Positions 1 through 11,834 of a stretch of 64,000 nucleotides of DNA are shown here, piece after piece. The position numbers were made by a program, and so were the translations under genes. Where the stretch lies: NCBI GenBank assembly GCA_963667595.2, contig CAXXWD010000001.1, positions 992,001-1,056,000 of the forward strand, read 5' to 3'. Origin of the DNA: JAHJQZ01 sp963667595 (lineage in GTDB: Bacteria; Pseudomonadota; Alphaproteobacteria; Rhizobiales; Devosiaceae). Numbering within the stretch: position 1 is the first letter of the stretch; each line of letters starts with the position of its first letter. The notes under the pieces were generated by a model, which saw only the letters and a list, made by a program, of their open reading frames with translations, made no database searches and was not told the DNA's origin.

Positions 1-212
1 CCGAAATACTGCCCCGAACCATTCGCTGTTTCAGTCGCGCAAGAACCGAAGCGCCCGATTGCTCCGGTCGCGTCACCAAGGCCCTGGCCGCACTCGCTTT
101 CGATCCGGACAATACCGATTTCTACATCTGCGGCGCGGCTGCTATGGTTGCCGAAAGCCGGTCGATTCTGGAAAAGGCCGGTGCGCGCACCATTCTGACC
201 GAACCTTACTGA
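1..212 (+). CDS. 3' end of an FAD/NAD(P)-binding oxidoreductase (partial)
   Basis: An open frame runs in from the left edge and stops at 210-212. Its last residues include FYICGAAAMVAESRSIL, which resembles the C-terminal NAD(P)-binding part of ferredoxin/flavodoxin reductase-like enzymes, where a C-G-x-x-x-M segment follows the last strand of the nucleotide fold. Such enzymes move electrons between NAD(P)H and a flavin. The start lies outside the window, so domain make-up and partner are unknown. The MarR gene begins 20 bases after the stop and may be in the same transcript. Family assignment rests on this short tail only. Confidence 0.55.
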   Translation, partial: EILPRTIRCFSRARTEAPDCSGRVTKALAALAFDPDNTDFYICGAAAMVAESRSILEKAGARTILTEPY

Positions 213-232
213 CACAAGCCTTTAGGCGCACC

Positions 233-739
233 ATGACCAAATCCTGGTTCATCGAAACCGAAGTCTTCATGCTGCATGAGATCGTCGCGCTGCTCGATGG
301 TCTGGCGCGCAAACGCGTCCTCGGGCCGCGCGGCCTGTCCTACTCCGAATTTCTCATTGCGATGACCGCGGGCGAACTCGACGCCCCGACCCAGAGCGAC
401 GTGGGCGCGATGCTCGACATGAGTAAATCGCTCATCTCCCAGCGGGTGGCCGGACTTGTCGAAAAGGACATCCTCAGCCAGCGCCGCGATCCCACCAATC
501 GCCGCCGGGTTCGGCTGAGCTTGACCGAAAATGGCACCAGGATCATGGGGGAGATCTATGCCGAACTTGCCGCAAACGCCGGCCAGCTTTTCGATATCCT
601 CGGCTCCGACCGACCCGAGTTCCGCAAATCCCTCGTTCGCCTGATCGGCGCCCTTGCGGTCCAGGCCGAACGGGAGGGCGCACATGCCGGCGCACATCCA
701 TTCCTCAAAACGTCCGAACAGGGCAGCGGGCGAAAGTAA
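233..739 (+). CDS. MarR-family transcriptional regulator
   Basis: This 168-residue protein has the usual MarR length and layout: an N-terminal helix, a winged helix-turn-helix in the middle (SDVGAMLDMSKSLISQRVAGL, about residues 54-74) followed by the wing with D-P-T-N-R-R-R, and a C-terminal dimer helix. MarR proteins are dimeric repressors that bind near their own gene and respond to small ligands or oxidants. The frame is open further upstream, but the ATG at 233 starts the family fold and lies just after the upstream oxidoreductase stop, so I chose it. The likely target is the adjacent oxidoreductase, by position only. Confidence 0.85.
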   Translation: MTKSWFIETEVFMLHEIVALLDGLARKRVLGPRGLSYSEFLIAMTAGELDAPTQSDVGAMLDMSKSLISQRVAGLVEKDILSQRRDPTNRRRVRLSLTENGTRIMGEIYAELAANAGQLFDILGSDRPEFRKSLVRLIGALAVQAEREGAHAGAHPFLKTSEQGSGRK

Positions 740-832
740 AGATTCGCTTCTGGAATCGGGATGGGGCGTTGTGTTTCAATCAAGCCGCCCGATGTTTCAG
801 CGCCCCCATACGGGTCGCCAGACCCGCGCCCG

Positions 833-1762
833 TTACGGATCGAACGCGGCGATGCCGTGCGCATCAAGACAGGCCGCAACCTCGTCCGGGGCCATCAAAA
901 AGGTTTGCTCAACACTCTGGCGATCCCCGTTCAGCACGAGACAATAGGCATGTCGGCCATTTTGTTCCGGCGAGACGAGTGAAAACGATCGCAACCGCGC
1001 ATAGGGCACGAATGTCAGCCTTGTTATGTAGGACGGATGCAGAAACCGCCGCACCGCCTCACCGCGATCGATAATGATCAGCTCGTCGCGCGCATCGATT
1101 GCCAGCACTCCGGTCGACAGTCCGTAATGATGGCTGTCGCCCCGGCACAACCTGTCGCGCGGTTCGAAATGCAGCGGCATGAGCGGACGACGCATGCGCG
1201 TGCGCAACTGGGCCAGCATGCTTTTATAGAAATGGTCGGTGATCGTTACCGAAACCCCGGCGATTTCTACAACCGGATGCTCGACGACATGCGTCATTCG
1301 ATCCCGGATATAATCGATCACCTTGTTGACCTGATCGATCGAGACCGCGCTGAAATCGACATCGATTGACTGTCCGCCCTTGAGCAGGATCGAAAAACTG
1401 GCAACCATCAGATTGATGGTGGTCCTGAGGGCGACGATTTCGTCCCAGGGGACGCTACGCGTCATGACAAAGCCGTCGGCCGGTTCGAGAAAGCTGATTC
1501 TTTCGTCATGGACGGCAATCACCATCCGATAGAGATCCATGCCCGGCCGCACATCGACGCGCTCGGCCTGGATCGGAACCTTCAAAAGACAATTCGCGTC
1601 AATATGGTTGCCATAAACGCCACGGAATCGCGGCGGCATGTCCTTGGCCGAACGGATCTTCTCGATCCACGGTCCAAAGGCATCGTATTCCTTGCGGTCC
1701 TCGGGGCTTGCCTGCCAGTACCAGTCGGCCTGTTCGGGCTTTTGCCTCCCCCATGCGCACAT
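833..1762 (-). CDS. Conserved hypothetical protein, about 309 aa
   Basis: The frame encodes a soluble protein with no signal peptide or clear membrane span. I do not recognise the family. The N-terminal third is rich in tryptophan and charged residues; the remainder alternates hydrophobic and polar residues in a way that suggests beta structure. The frame stays open upstream to 1966, but the ATG at 1762 is the first plausible start, and the upstream extension overlaps the presumed promoter of the divergent permease gene. Composition is like that of the neighbouring core genes. Confidence 0.5.
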   Translation of the reverse strand: MCAWGRQKPEQADWYWQASPEDRKEYDAFGPWIEKIRSAKDMPPRFRGVYGNHIDANCLLKVPIQAERVDVRPGMDLYRMVIAVHDERISFLEPADGFVMTRSVPWDEIVALRTTINLMVASFSILLKGGQSIDVDFSAVSIDQVNKVIDYIRDRMTHVVEHPVVEIAGVSVTITDHFYKSMLAQLRTRMRRPLMPLHFEPRDRLCRGDSHHYGLSTGVLAIDARDELIIIDRGEAVRRFLHPSYITRLTFVPYARLRSFSLVSPEQNGRHAYCLVLNGDRQSVEQTFLMAPDEVAACLDAHGIAAFDP

Positions 1763-1966
1763 CGTTATTCTCCACGCTTCCGATGCAACAAGTGGGCGTT
1801 TCGGAGCACACGCGAACCAGACGGGGCTCGGCCTCTGCCAAGCGCAATATAACAGAATTCCGCTCCGGTTTCCGCTTCCCGTGGCAATCTTTCCCGTTGC
1901 ATTTTGCGTCGGGTCGGACGCAAGGTCCGGCCCTAGTCCTTTCGACGACACCCGGAACACTCTCAA

Positions 1967-2914
1967 ATGCCGTCCAGTGCCACCGCCAGGGGCATCCTTT
2001 ATTCGCTTGTCTGCCTCGTTCTTCTGGGGACGATGCCGATCATCTCCAATCTGAGGCCGCCCGATATCGGCGCCCTGCCCTTTGCCTTCGCTTTGTCTTT
2101 CTGGGAAGTCGTTTTCGGCCTTCCGGTCCTGTTGGCCGAGCTCAGGGGATCACGAAAGGGCGTGTTCGGCGCCCGGCTCGCCCCTGCCACACGCTGGCGC
2201 ATGGGCTGGGTGACGCTGTTGACCGGCGCGATTTTCGGTCTCGCCACCTATCTTTACGTCGTCGGCGTCGAACGCGCCGGCGCCACCAATGCCGCCATCG
2301 CCATGCAGGCAACCCCGCTTTTCGCCATGATTCTCGAGGCGCTGTTCCTCAAGGGGCGCAAGACACCCGTCGAACTCGCCCTGACCTTCCTGATGCTCGG
2401 CGCGCTCTATTATCTCGGTACCTCCGGCACCTTCCTCATGTCGGGCCTGTCCATATGGTTCGTTTTGACCCTCGGCGTGCCGCTCCTGTGGACGATCGCC
2501 CACACCTTCATCAAGGTCGAGTTCGCCAGAACGCCGATCACGCCGACCCAGGTCACCTTCTTTCGCGTCGTCATCTCGACGCTGGTGCTTTTGTGCATCC
2601 TTGTCGCCGTCGATCCGGCCGAGGCCGGCGCGCTGGCCTTTCACGCCGTTTTGCAGCCCTTTTCCGCCCTGATGGGTCTGGTCTATCTGGCCGAACTGGT
2701 CTTCTGGTTCTCCTCCATGCGCCATATCGATGTGTCGCTGGCCAGCTCCATCAACGCGCCCTGGCCGGTCCTGACCATGATCCTCGCCTTTTTCCTTCTG
2801 GGCGATTCGATCGCGCTTTATCAGATCGGCGCGCTTTTCGTTGTCGTCGCCTCGATTTACGGGTTGACCCTTGTGAGCATGCGCAAGGAGCGGCGCCTTA
2901 ACGCCGCGAACTAG
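1967..2914 (+). CDS. DMT-superfamily (EamA) transporter
   Basis: The 315-residue product is almost entirely hydrophobic, with about ten predicted transmembrane helices arranged as two five-helix halves, the EamA repeat layout. Members of the drug/metabolite transporter superfamily export amino acids, nucleosides or other metabolites through the inner membrane; the substrate cannot be told from sequence. The first helix begins about residue 8 and the last ends shortly before a basic tail (MRKERR). It is divergent from the hypothetical gene on its left and 82 bases upstream of the polyphosphate kinase. Confidence 0.85.
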   Translation: MPSSATARGILYSLVCLVLLGTMPIISNLRPPDIGALPFAFALSFWEVVFGLPVLLAELRGSRKGVFGARLAPATRWRMGWVTLLTGAIFGLATYLYVVGVERAGATNAAIAMQATPLFAMILEALFLKGRKTPVELALTFLMLGALYYLGTSGTFLMSGLSIWFVLTLGVPLLWTIAHTFIKVEFARTPITPTQVTFFRVVISTLVLLCILVAVDPAEAGALAFHAVLQPFSALMGLVYLAELVFWFSSMRHIDVSLASSINAPWPVLTMILAFFLLGDSIALYQIGALFVVVASIYGLTLVSMRKERRLNAAN

Positions 2915-2996
2915 CGGGGTCCGGCCGGTTTGGGTTTCTTTACCGGATCGGTGTAGCCTGCCTTCTGGGGACCGCGTGGCATGGGGGTGTTTACAT

Positions 2997-3812
2997 ATGG
3001 CCAGCGAAGACGTCGCATCTGCCGGCAAGATCTCGAACAGCGTTTACGAGAAGGAGCTGGCGCGCCTGCAGATCGAACTGGTGAAGATGCAGGAATGGAT
3101 CAAGGAGACCGGTCACAAGATCGTCATCCTGTTCGAGGGACGCGACGCCGCCGGCAAGGGCGGTACCATCAAGCGCATCACCGAAGCGCTCAATCCGCGC
3201 ATGTGCCGCGTGGTCGCCCTGCCTGCCCCGACCGAACGCGAAAACACGCAATGGTATTTCCAGCGTTACGTGGCGCACCTGCCCTCCGCCGGCGAGATCG
3301 TCATCTATGACCGCTCCTGGTACAACCGCGCCGGCGTCGAGCGCGTCATGGGGTTCTGCACCGACGAGGACTACGAAGAATTCTTGAGAAGCTGCCCCGA
3401 ATTCGAGCGCATGCTGGTGCGCTCCGGTATCCAGCTCATCAAGTACTGGTTTTCCGTTTCCGATGAGGAGCAGGAACGTCGTTTTCAAAAGCGCCTGAAT
3501 GACCGCACCAAGCGCTGGAAGCTCAGCCCGATGGACCTAGAAAGCCGCAAGCGCTGGGTCGATTATTCCAAGGCCAAGGACGACATGTTCGGCTATACCG
3601 ACATCAAGCAGGCGCCCTGGTATGTCGTTGATTCCGACATCAAGAAGCACGCCCGCATCAACTGCATTTCCCATCTGCTGACCATGATTCCCTATGTGGA
3701 AGTGGAACACGAGCCGGTGGTGCTCGAACCGCGCCCGCCCCAGGCCGGCTATGTCCGCCCGCCGATCGAGGACCAGACCTTCGTGCCCGAGGCGCATCTG
3801 AAACTGCTTTAA
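2997..3812 (+). CDS. ppk2: Polyphosphate kinase 2
   Basis: PPK2 enzymes transfer phosphate between polyphosphate and nucleoside di- or monophosphates, supplying GTP/ATP or storing phosphate. The protein (271 aa) has the single-domain P-loop fold: Walker A EGRDAAGKGG near residue 48, the lid motif with YDRSWYNRAGVERVMGF near residue 103, and KYWFSVSDEEQERRF further on. Length fits a one-domain class. The ATG at 2997 is preceded by GGGGGTG at good spacing; an in-frame ATG 21 bases upstream has no such signal. Which nucleotide it prefers cannot be told by reading. Confidence 0.93.
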   Translation: MASEDVASAGKISNSVYEKELARLQIELVKMQEWIKETGHKIVILFEGRDAAGKGGTIKRITEALNPRMCRVVALPAPTERENTQWYFQRYVAHLPSAGEIVIYDRSWYNRAGVERVMGFCTDEDYEEFLRSCPEFERMLVRSGIQLIKYWFSVSDEEQERRFQKRLNDRTKRWKLSPMDLESRKRWVDYSKAKDDMFGYTDIKQAPWYVVDSDIKKHARINCISHLLTMIPYVEVEHEPVVLEPRPPQAGYVRPPIEDQTFVPEAHLKLL

Positions 3813-4264
3813 AAGGCACAAACCGCGCGCTCATGGCGCGCCTGTCGTACCGCGTGGCCGCATCGTTTTGAACCAAGCGATCGGTTCTTTTTCCTGTGCC
3901 GTCTGTCGCCGGCATGCCCGTCGACACGTTCGAGGCGAAAGCCATGGCGCCCCCCACACGACAATTTCGCTTGCCTTTTAGGCCATTCGCTCCCACATAG
4001 ATAAAGACGCGCCTGATGTTGCCGGGTCGGCTTTTCGATGCCAGGACCGGAAAACAAGCGCCGAGGCTTCTCTTCTTTCCAGCCAATACGGGCAAAGCAG
4101 TGAAGCGGAACCGGACAAGTCGTCCGGACGCGACAGCGCGACCGAGTGTATGTTTTCGCCGCTGCCTGTCTTGACCGATCAAACGAGGTCGCCCAAAGGC
4201 ACTTGGGCGATGCCGGAGCCGGGTGCCGTTTGGATGTGCACCGCTCCACAACAAAAAGAACCAT
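3813..4264. other. Intergenic region without a recognisable gene
   Basis: About 450 bases between ppk2 and the helicase gene. Short open frames here look like chance frames in GC-rich DNA. A GCGCGC-TCATG-GCGCGC hairpin lies just after ppk2 (about 3828-3844) but has no T-run, so it is at best a weak terminator. The helicase promoter and a possibly long untranslated leader must lie here. Confidence 0.4.
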
Positions 4265-5608
4265 ATGACCTTAAAGAACTTCGCAGATTTCGGTCTGCCC
4301 AAAAATCTCGTGCGTTCGCTCGAACGCGCCGGTTTCACGACGCCCACCCCCATTCAGACAAAAGCCATTCCCGCCCAGGTGGAGGGCCGCGATATTCTCG
4401 GCATCGCCCAGACCGGCTCAGGCAAGACGGCGGCCTTTGCACTGCCGATTCTCGCCGCCCTGACCGATAGCGGTCGCAGGCGCCGGCCGATGAGCGTTGG
4501 TGCCCTCATTCTCGTGCCGACGCGCGAACTGGCCGTTCAGATCGACGACGCCATCCGCGGCTGGATCGGCAAAAGCCAGGTAACCACCGCGCTGGTGCTC
4601 GGCGGCGTTTCGCGTTCCGCGCAGGTTAAAAGGCTGGCAAACGGCATCGATATTGTTGTCGCGACGCCCGGCCGACTGAGCGATCTCCTCGAAGACCGCA
4701 AGATCAATCTCGGCGATACCCGCCATCTCGTCCTCGACGAGGCCGACCGCATGCTCGATATGGGTTTCATCGCGCCGGTAAAGCGAATCGCCGCAAAATG
4801 CGCGAAGGTACGCCAGACAGCGCTGTTCTCGGCCACCATGGCGCCCGAAGTTGAAAAACTGGCTGCGGGTCTTTTGAACGACCCGGTCAAGATCGAAGTC
4901 GCGCCTCAGGGCACGACGATTCCGGCTATCGACCAGCGCGTGATCTTTTCCGCCTCCAAAAAGAAGCGCGACGTGCTCAACACCCTTTTGACCGATCCCG
5001 ACATGGAGCGGGTGATCGTTTTCGCCCGCACCAAGCACGGCGCCGATCGTGTCGCCAAGAACCTCGCCTTTGACGGTCACGCCGTCTCGGCCATCCATGG
5101 TGACAAGAGCCAGAACGCCCGACAGGCCGCCCTGAGCGATTTCCGCTCTGGCAAGGTTCGGCTGCTGGTGGCGACCGACATCGCGGCGCGCGGCATCGAC
5201 GTGCCCAATATCAGCCATGTCGTCAATTTCGACCTGCCGGACGATGCCGAAAACTATATCCACCGCATCGGCCGGACCGGTCGCAACGGCGCCTCCGGCG
5301 TCGCCATCTCGCTGGTCGACGGCACCGAAAAAACCAAGCTGCGCGACGTCGAGCGCCTGCTTCACCGGACTCTGCCCAAGAGCGGCGAAATCGCCCCGCC
5401 CGCCGGGATGGTTCGCCCTGCCGGTGCCGATGCCAAGCCCGCTGAGCGCGCCAAACCCGCCGCGAAGCGCCCGGCTGAAGCCAAGGCCCGACCCGCCGGT
5501 TCGGCAAAGGCAAACCGCAAGGGCGGCAGCCGGCCCTGGTGGGCAAAGCAAAACGCCAAGAGCGGCAAGTCGGGCGCCAACCGGGAACGTGCGCAGGCTG
5601 TCGGATAA
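4265..5608 (+). CDS. DEAD-box ATP-dependent RNA helicase (RhlE-like)
   Basis: All core helicase motifs appear in order: the Q motif region with TPIQTKAIP, Walker A AQTGSGKT, PTRELA, DEAD, SAT, and HRIGRTGR. The 447-residue protein ends in a basic, low-complexity Ala/Lys/Pro/Arg tail (from about residue 370), as in RhlE-type helicases, where the tail binds RNA nonspecifically. Such enzymes remodel rRNA and mRNA structure in ribosome assembly and cold response. The ATG at 4265 fits the family start, although a longer frame begins at 4223. A strong terminator follows. Confidence 0.93.
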   Translation: MTLKNFADFGLPKNLVRSLERAGFTTPTPIQTKAIPAQVEGRDILGIAQTGSGKTAAFALPILAALTDSGRRRRPMSVGALILVPTRELAVQIDDAIRGWIGKSQVTTALVLGGVSRSAQVKRLANGIDIVVATPGRLSDLLEDRKINLGDTRHLVLDEADRMLDMGFIAPVKRIAAKCAKVRQTALFSATMAPEVEKLAAGLLNDPVKIEVAPQGTTIPAIDQRVIFSASKKKRDVLNTLLTDPDMERVIVFARTKHGADRVAKNLAFDGHAVSAIHGDKSQNARQAALSDFRSGKVRLLVATDIAARGIDVPNISHVVNFDLPDDAENYIHRIGRTGRNGASGVAISLVDGTEKTKLRDVERLLHRTLPKSGEIAPPAGMVRPAGADAKPAERAKPAAKRPAEAKARPAGSAKANRKGGSRPWWAKQNAKSGKSGANRERAQAVG

Positions 5609-5624
5609 AACGTTTTCAAAAAAA

Positions 5625-5653
5625 ACGGCGGTGCTTTCGCACCGTCGTTTTTT
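5625..5653 (+). terminator. Intrinsic terminator after the DEAD-box helicase gene
   Basis: A 10-bp stem with one G-U pair (ACGGCGGTGC / GCACCGTCGT), a TTTC loop and a run of six T. Confidence 0.88.
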
Positions 5654-5739
5654 ATTCGATCGCACTCACCCTTCGACAGGCTTGGGGTGAGGATGGGGCG
5701 CAGTCCACGCCCGAGCCGACCAACATTTTTCCCAAAGGA

Positions 5740-8391
<2,652 letters not shown>

Positions 8392-8523
8392 TTACGCAAC
8401 TCTCCTTGTCGCGGCACGTTCCCCCTGCCCGAGATGGCGCATGGGACAACGCCCGAAGCGTTGGATGAAACAGGCCCCCGATAGCGAAGCCCGCGTCTCG
8501 CTTCTAGATATGGGAGCGATTCG

Positions 8524-8555
8524 GAAAAAGAAAAGGCCGGGCATAGGGCCCGGCC
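8524..8555 (-). terminator. Intrinsic terminator downstream of nhaA
   Basis: GGCCGGGC (8535-8542) pairs with GCCCGGCC (8548-8555) across a 5-base loop. On the minus strand this is followed by a T-rich tract, so it stops leftward transcripts before clpB. Confidence 0.75.
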
Positions 8556-8604
8556 GTTCGACTTAAACGATCCACTTTCAGCGCCGCCTGCGCTTTCTGG
8601 CGTG

Positions 8605-8850
8605 ACTGGCTTCCCTCCCCCTTGTGGGGCTTCGAGGCGTCCCGAAGGGCCAATTGTGCCGGTGGCACAATTGGAGAGGAGAAGGCCTTGAGGCCTATGG
8701 CCGAATGGCAGGGGTTGGTGAACAGGACTTAGCTCTTGCTAAGTCCGTCGTGAACCTGGGTGGGGGTAACTGCGCAGGCGCTTTTGGCCCCACCCCACCC
8801 GACCCGGCCATGCCGGGCCACCCCCATCAAGGGGAGGGAGAAAAAGGCAA
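8605..8850. repeat. Palindrome-rich extragenic repeat region between clpB and nhaA
   Basis: No gene is visible. The stretch contains a perfect inverted repeat CCAATTGTGCC-GGT-GGCACAATTGG (8651-8675), a GGCC-rich palindrome around CCGGCCATGCCGGG, and C-rich tracts (CTCCCCCTTG and CCCATCAAGGGGAGGGAG) that oppose each other. This arrangement is typical of repeated intergenic elements in alphaproteobacteria. Only one copy lies in the window, so being repeated in the genome is inference. Confidence 0.45.
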
Positions 8851-8853
8851 ACT

Positions 8854-10152
8854 CTAGTCCATCACCTTCTTGACGCCCGTCAGCTTACCCATGGCAATAG
8901 CCACGGCCGCGCCGAAAAAGCTCAGCAAGGCGCCCATCTTGGCGGCGTCCTGGATATCCCCGGGCGGGAAGGCCACGGAGGCGACGAACAGCGCCACGGT
9001 GAACCCGATCGAGGCGACAGTGCCCAGAACGACGAGATCGCGGTAGTTCATGCCATCCGGCAGGCCGAGCTTGAGGGGCGAAGCGGCGAACCAGCCGAAA
9101 ACGGTAATGCCGAGCGGCTTGCCGACAAGAAGTCCCAGAACCACCAGCAGGGTCGGCAGGCCGATGGCGCCGAATTCCACGCCGGCATTGGTCAGACCGA
9201 AGAACAAAAGAATGACCTCGACCGGCACCTTGAGGGCGTGTTCCATCGTGTTGAGCAGGTCCTTGAGGTATTTTTCCGCTTCGGGGAAGACGCCGAAGTC
9301 GCGGTCGGCATGCGGAATGGTCGGCACGATCGGCAACAGGCCGAGGGCCGGATGCAGGCCGGACATGGCAAACCCGTACCAGGAGATGATGCCGGCCACG
9401 ACATAGGGCCATGGACCGAGCACCTTGCGCGTCCAGGTGGAATTGGGTCGGGTCTGTTTGCCCCTGTCGAGCCGTCGCGGCAGCCAATTGAAGCCGTAGA
9501 ACACGGCCAGCGCCGCAGCGAGCGATAAAAGCAGCCAGACCGGCGCCAGGGCGCCGGTGGGATAAAAAATCGCCAGAATCAACAGCCCGCCCGCATCGTC
9601 GGCAATGGCCAGCAGCAACAGGAACCTGACCGCCGGATGCTTGGCGCCGAAAACGACGCGGCCGACCAGATAGGAAAAGGCGATATCGGTGGCCGTCGGC
9701 ACGGCCCAGCCACGAAACACCGCGTGGAAGGTGTCAGAGCCCAGAAAAACGGCGATCAGCAGATAAACCACCACCGGTCCGGTCATGCCACCGAGTGTGG
9801 CAATAAGCGGGGTCGCCGCCTTGCGCCCCCTCAAGGCGCCTTGCTTGAGGATCACCGCTTCCCAGACTTCCTTGGCCGCCAAGGCAAAGAAGAACGCCAT
9901 CAGCATGTCGTTGATGAGGTAATGCACGGTGATGACGTGCGTGGCGCTGCCATAGTCGAAGCTTTGCGCCGCCGGGCCGAACTCCTTGAGCCATTCCGAG
10001 ATTTCGGCCCCGAAAGGCGCGTCAAACCAGAGCGGCGTGTAGATGAAATTATGATAGGCCTCAGGGTCGAGATTGGCCCAGGCGAGCGCCAGCACCGCAC
10101 CAGTGATCAACAATAACGAATAATCCGAGATGAATTTCCAGACGCGGTACAT
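8854..10152 (-). CDS. nhaA: Na+/H+ antiporter NhaA
   Basis: NhaA exchanges internal sodium for external protons and controls pH and salt tolerance at the inner membrane. The 432-residue protein has about twelve hydrophobic helices and the segment LLAIADDAGGLLIL (about residue 170), which contains the adjacent aspartates that bind the ion in the family. Length is slightly above E. coli NhaA. It is a single gene with a terminator after it. A marine or saline habitat would fit but is not proven by one antiporter. Confidence 0.95.
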   Translation of the reverse strand: MYRVWKFISDYSLLLITGAVLALAWANLDPEAYHNFIYTPLWFDAPFGAEISEWLKEFGPAAQSFDYGSATHVITVHYLINDMLMAFFFALAAKEVWEAVILKQGALRGRKAATPLIATLGGMTGPVVVYLLIAVFLGSDTFHAVFRGWAVPTATDIAFSYLVGRVVFGAKHPAVRFLLLLAIADDAGGLLILAIFYPTGALAPVWLLLSLAAALAVFYGFNWLPRRLDRGKQTRPNSTWTRKVLGPWPYVVAGIISWYGFAMSGLHPALGLLPIVPTIPHADRDFGVFPEAEKYLKDLLNTMEHALKVPVEVILLFFGLTNAGVEFGAIGLPTLLVVLGLLVGKPLGITVFGWFAASPLKLGLPDGMNYRDLVVLGTVASIGFTVALFVASVAFPPGDIQDAAKMGALLSFFGAAVAIAMGKLTGVKKVMD

Positions 10153-10683
10153 ATCCTGTCCCTGTTTTATCCCTGTTCCTGGAGCAGATCGTGTTCTGAC
10201 GATGTCGGATGATCTGTTTCAAGCCTCTGAATTATCGTGCTTTCCAACCGGAAACGTGGCGACCACTCTTCCTTGGGAAAACGCGCTTTCGTGCAAATCC
10301 GGGCTGCGGACAAAATTCGGTCCGCGCCTTTTGTTGCGACACATGAAGACCCGACGCGAAACCGGTCTTTTGCGATCGGCCCCTAACCGGGCACGGATGG
10401 GAGTGCTAACGCTCACATAACCCATGAAGCGGGGCGTCTCAATGGGCTGCTTGTCGCGGCATCCGGTCGCGAACGAGCCGGGCCGGCGCCGGATTGTCTT
10501 CATGCCGCTTCGCGTTTTGAAAGAGTGACCGGCGCCGTCATTGCGGGCCCGCGCAACGGGCACGGCAATCCGGTAACGCCAGCTTGTTTCAGCCAAGCCG
10601 TCAACCGGTCCAGACATGCGTTTTAAGGAGCGTGCCCCGGCACAATCGGGCGCCGGATGCGATGGGACGCACGGTTGCGGCCA
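10153..10683. other. Intergenic region without a recognisable gene
   Basis: About 530 bases between the nhaA start and the terminator of the DUF4167 gene. Open frames here (for example one on the minus strand, 10,219-10,617) have no family resemblance, no clear ribosome-binding site and an arginine-rich composition expected of shadow frames. The nhaA promoter must lie near 10,160-10,300. Confidence 0.4.
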
Positions 10684-10710
10684 AGAAAAAGGCCGGGCAA
10701 TCGCCCGGCC
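10684..10710 (-). terminator. Intrinsic terminator after the DUF4167 gene
   Basis: GGCCGGGC (10,691-10,698), an AATC loop and GCCCGGCC (10,703-10,710), with AAAAA on the plus strand at 10,686-10,690, which is a U-run in the leftward transcript. Confidence 0.85.
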
Positions 10711-10739
10711 ATGCCTGTTCCAAACAGATTGGCTAGGAT

Positions 10740-11333
10740 TTACTCCGCCGCGTTGGCATTGCCACCGGTCAAAAAGGCCGGCAATTCGCCGACATCCGGC
10801 TGCGGCGCGCTTGAAAGGTCACCGCGTTCTTCGCTCTGGCTCGGACGACGACGGCGCGGACGGCGGGTGCGCGGACGTTCGGGCGCCTCTTCGTCTTGTG
10901 CGGCGGCCTCGGTTGCGGCCGGTTCCGGCTCGGAGCTTTCCTCGCCTTCGGATGTCGGTTCGGCCTTGACCGGAGCTTCGGGTGCCGTGCTCGCGGCGGC
11001 GGCAACCGGCGCGGCAACCGTCTCGTCGCCATCGCCGTCATCTTCGTCGTAATCGAAGACCGGCTCGTTGCGCGGCTGCATCTGGGCCTGGGCAGCGCTC
11101 AGGATCCGGAAATAATGTTCGGCGTGCTGGAGGTAATTTTCGGCCATGACCGAATCACCGGTCGCTTGGGCGTCACGTGCGAGCTGAACATAACGTTCGG
11201 CGATATGGGCGGCATTGCCACGGATTTTAACGTCAGGTCCGTTGCTTTCGAAATTGCGCGACAACGGGTTGACGTTCTTGCGTCCACCATTGCGCCCACG
11301 CGAACGGTTCTTGTTCTGCTGGTTCGGTCTCAT
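10740..11333 (-). CDS. DUF4167 domain protein, probable RNA-binding
   Basis: This 197-residue protein starts with a very basic, Asn/Arg/Gly-rich segment (MRPNQQNKNRSRGRNGGRK), followed by the conserved helical block around ESNGPDVKIRGNAAHIAERY and YLQHAEHYFRI (about residues 28-80) that defines DUF4167. After an acidic, Ala/Pro/Glu-rich linker comes a basic R-T-R-R-P-R-R-R-R-P patch. The family is restricted to alphaproteobacteria and commonly follows prmC, as here. Function is unknown; the composition suggests nucleic-acid binding, which is inference. Confidence 0.88.
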   Translation of the reverse strand: MRPNQQNKNRSRGRNGGRKNVNPLSRNFESNGPDVKIRGNAAHIAERYVQLARDAQATGDSVMAENYLQHAEHYFRILSAAQAQMQPRNEPVFDYDEDDGDGDETVAAPVAAAASTAPEAPVKAEPTSEGEESSEPEPAATEAAAQDEEAPERPRTRRPRRRRPSQSEERGDLSSAPQPDVGELPAFLTGGNANAAE

Positions 11334-11834
11334 GATGTGTGTTCAGCTCTCATTGCTCAGAACAATGGCACGCCACGATTGCACGGGGCCCTTGTTGTCG
11401 ACTTGACACGGTCATGCGCATCCGGGCGATCCGGAGCCCCTGCCGTCGAGTCCTGTCATTACATCGCATTTCGGATCGCGACCGGACCCGAAGGCCCGTT
11501 GAAACGATCCCGGTTCGCAAAGAACCGGCGTCCTTCCGGTTGTCCAACCAGTCCATAGGACCGACTGATCCTTATAAAGGACCGATCCCCGCTTTCGCAC
11601 GATGCTCTAGCTGCAATCGAATGTTAGCGTCGTTGATGCTGCGTTTTGGAAGGATGTCCCAATCCACATCGGAACGGAAGGCCCATAAGGACTTCCTCAA
11701 CTCGGTTCCGAAAACGGTGGGTTCTTCCCCGCACCCCTTTCTCGGGTGCAACGGACAGCACAAACAAAATATCCGGATTGGCGAACTATTCCAAGTGAAA
11801 AATGCCAGCAGCGCTGCCCGAATTGATAATATCC
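11334..11834. other. Intergenic region without a recognisable gene
   Basis: About 500 bases between prmC and the DUF4167 gene, both leftward. The short frames in it look like chance. It must hold the DUF4167 promoter and the prmC 3' end; I see no clear terminator hairpin with a U-run. Confidence 0.4.

Noticed and set aside
3809..4353. Minus-strand frames between ppk2 and the helicase gene
   Set aside because: Arg/Cys/His-rich composition, no ribosome-binding sites and no family resemblance.
8392..8530. A heat-shock (sigma-32) promoter before clpB
   Set aside because: CTT- and CCCAT-like bits exist but not at the needed spacing.
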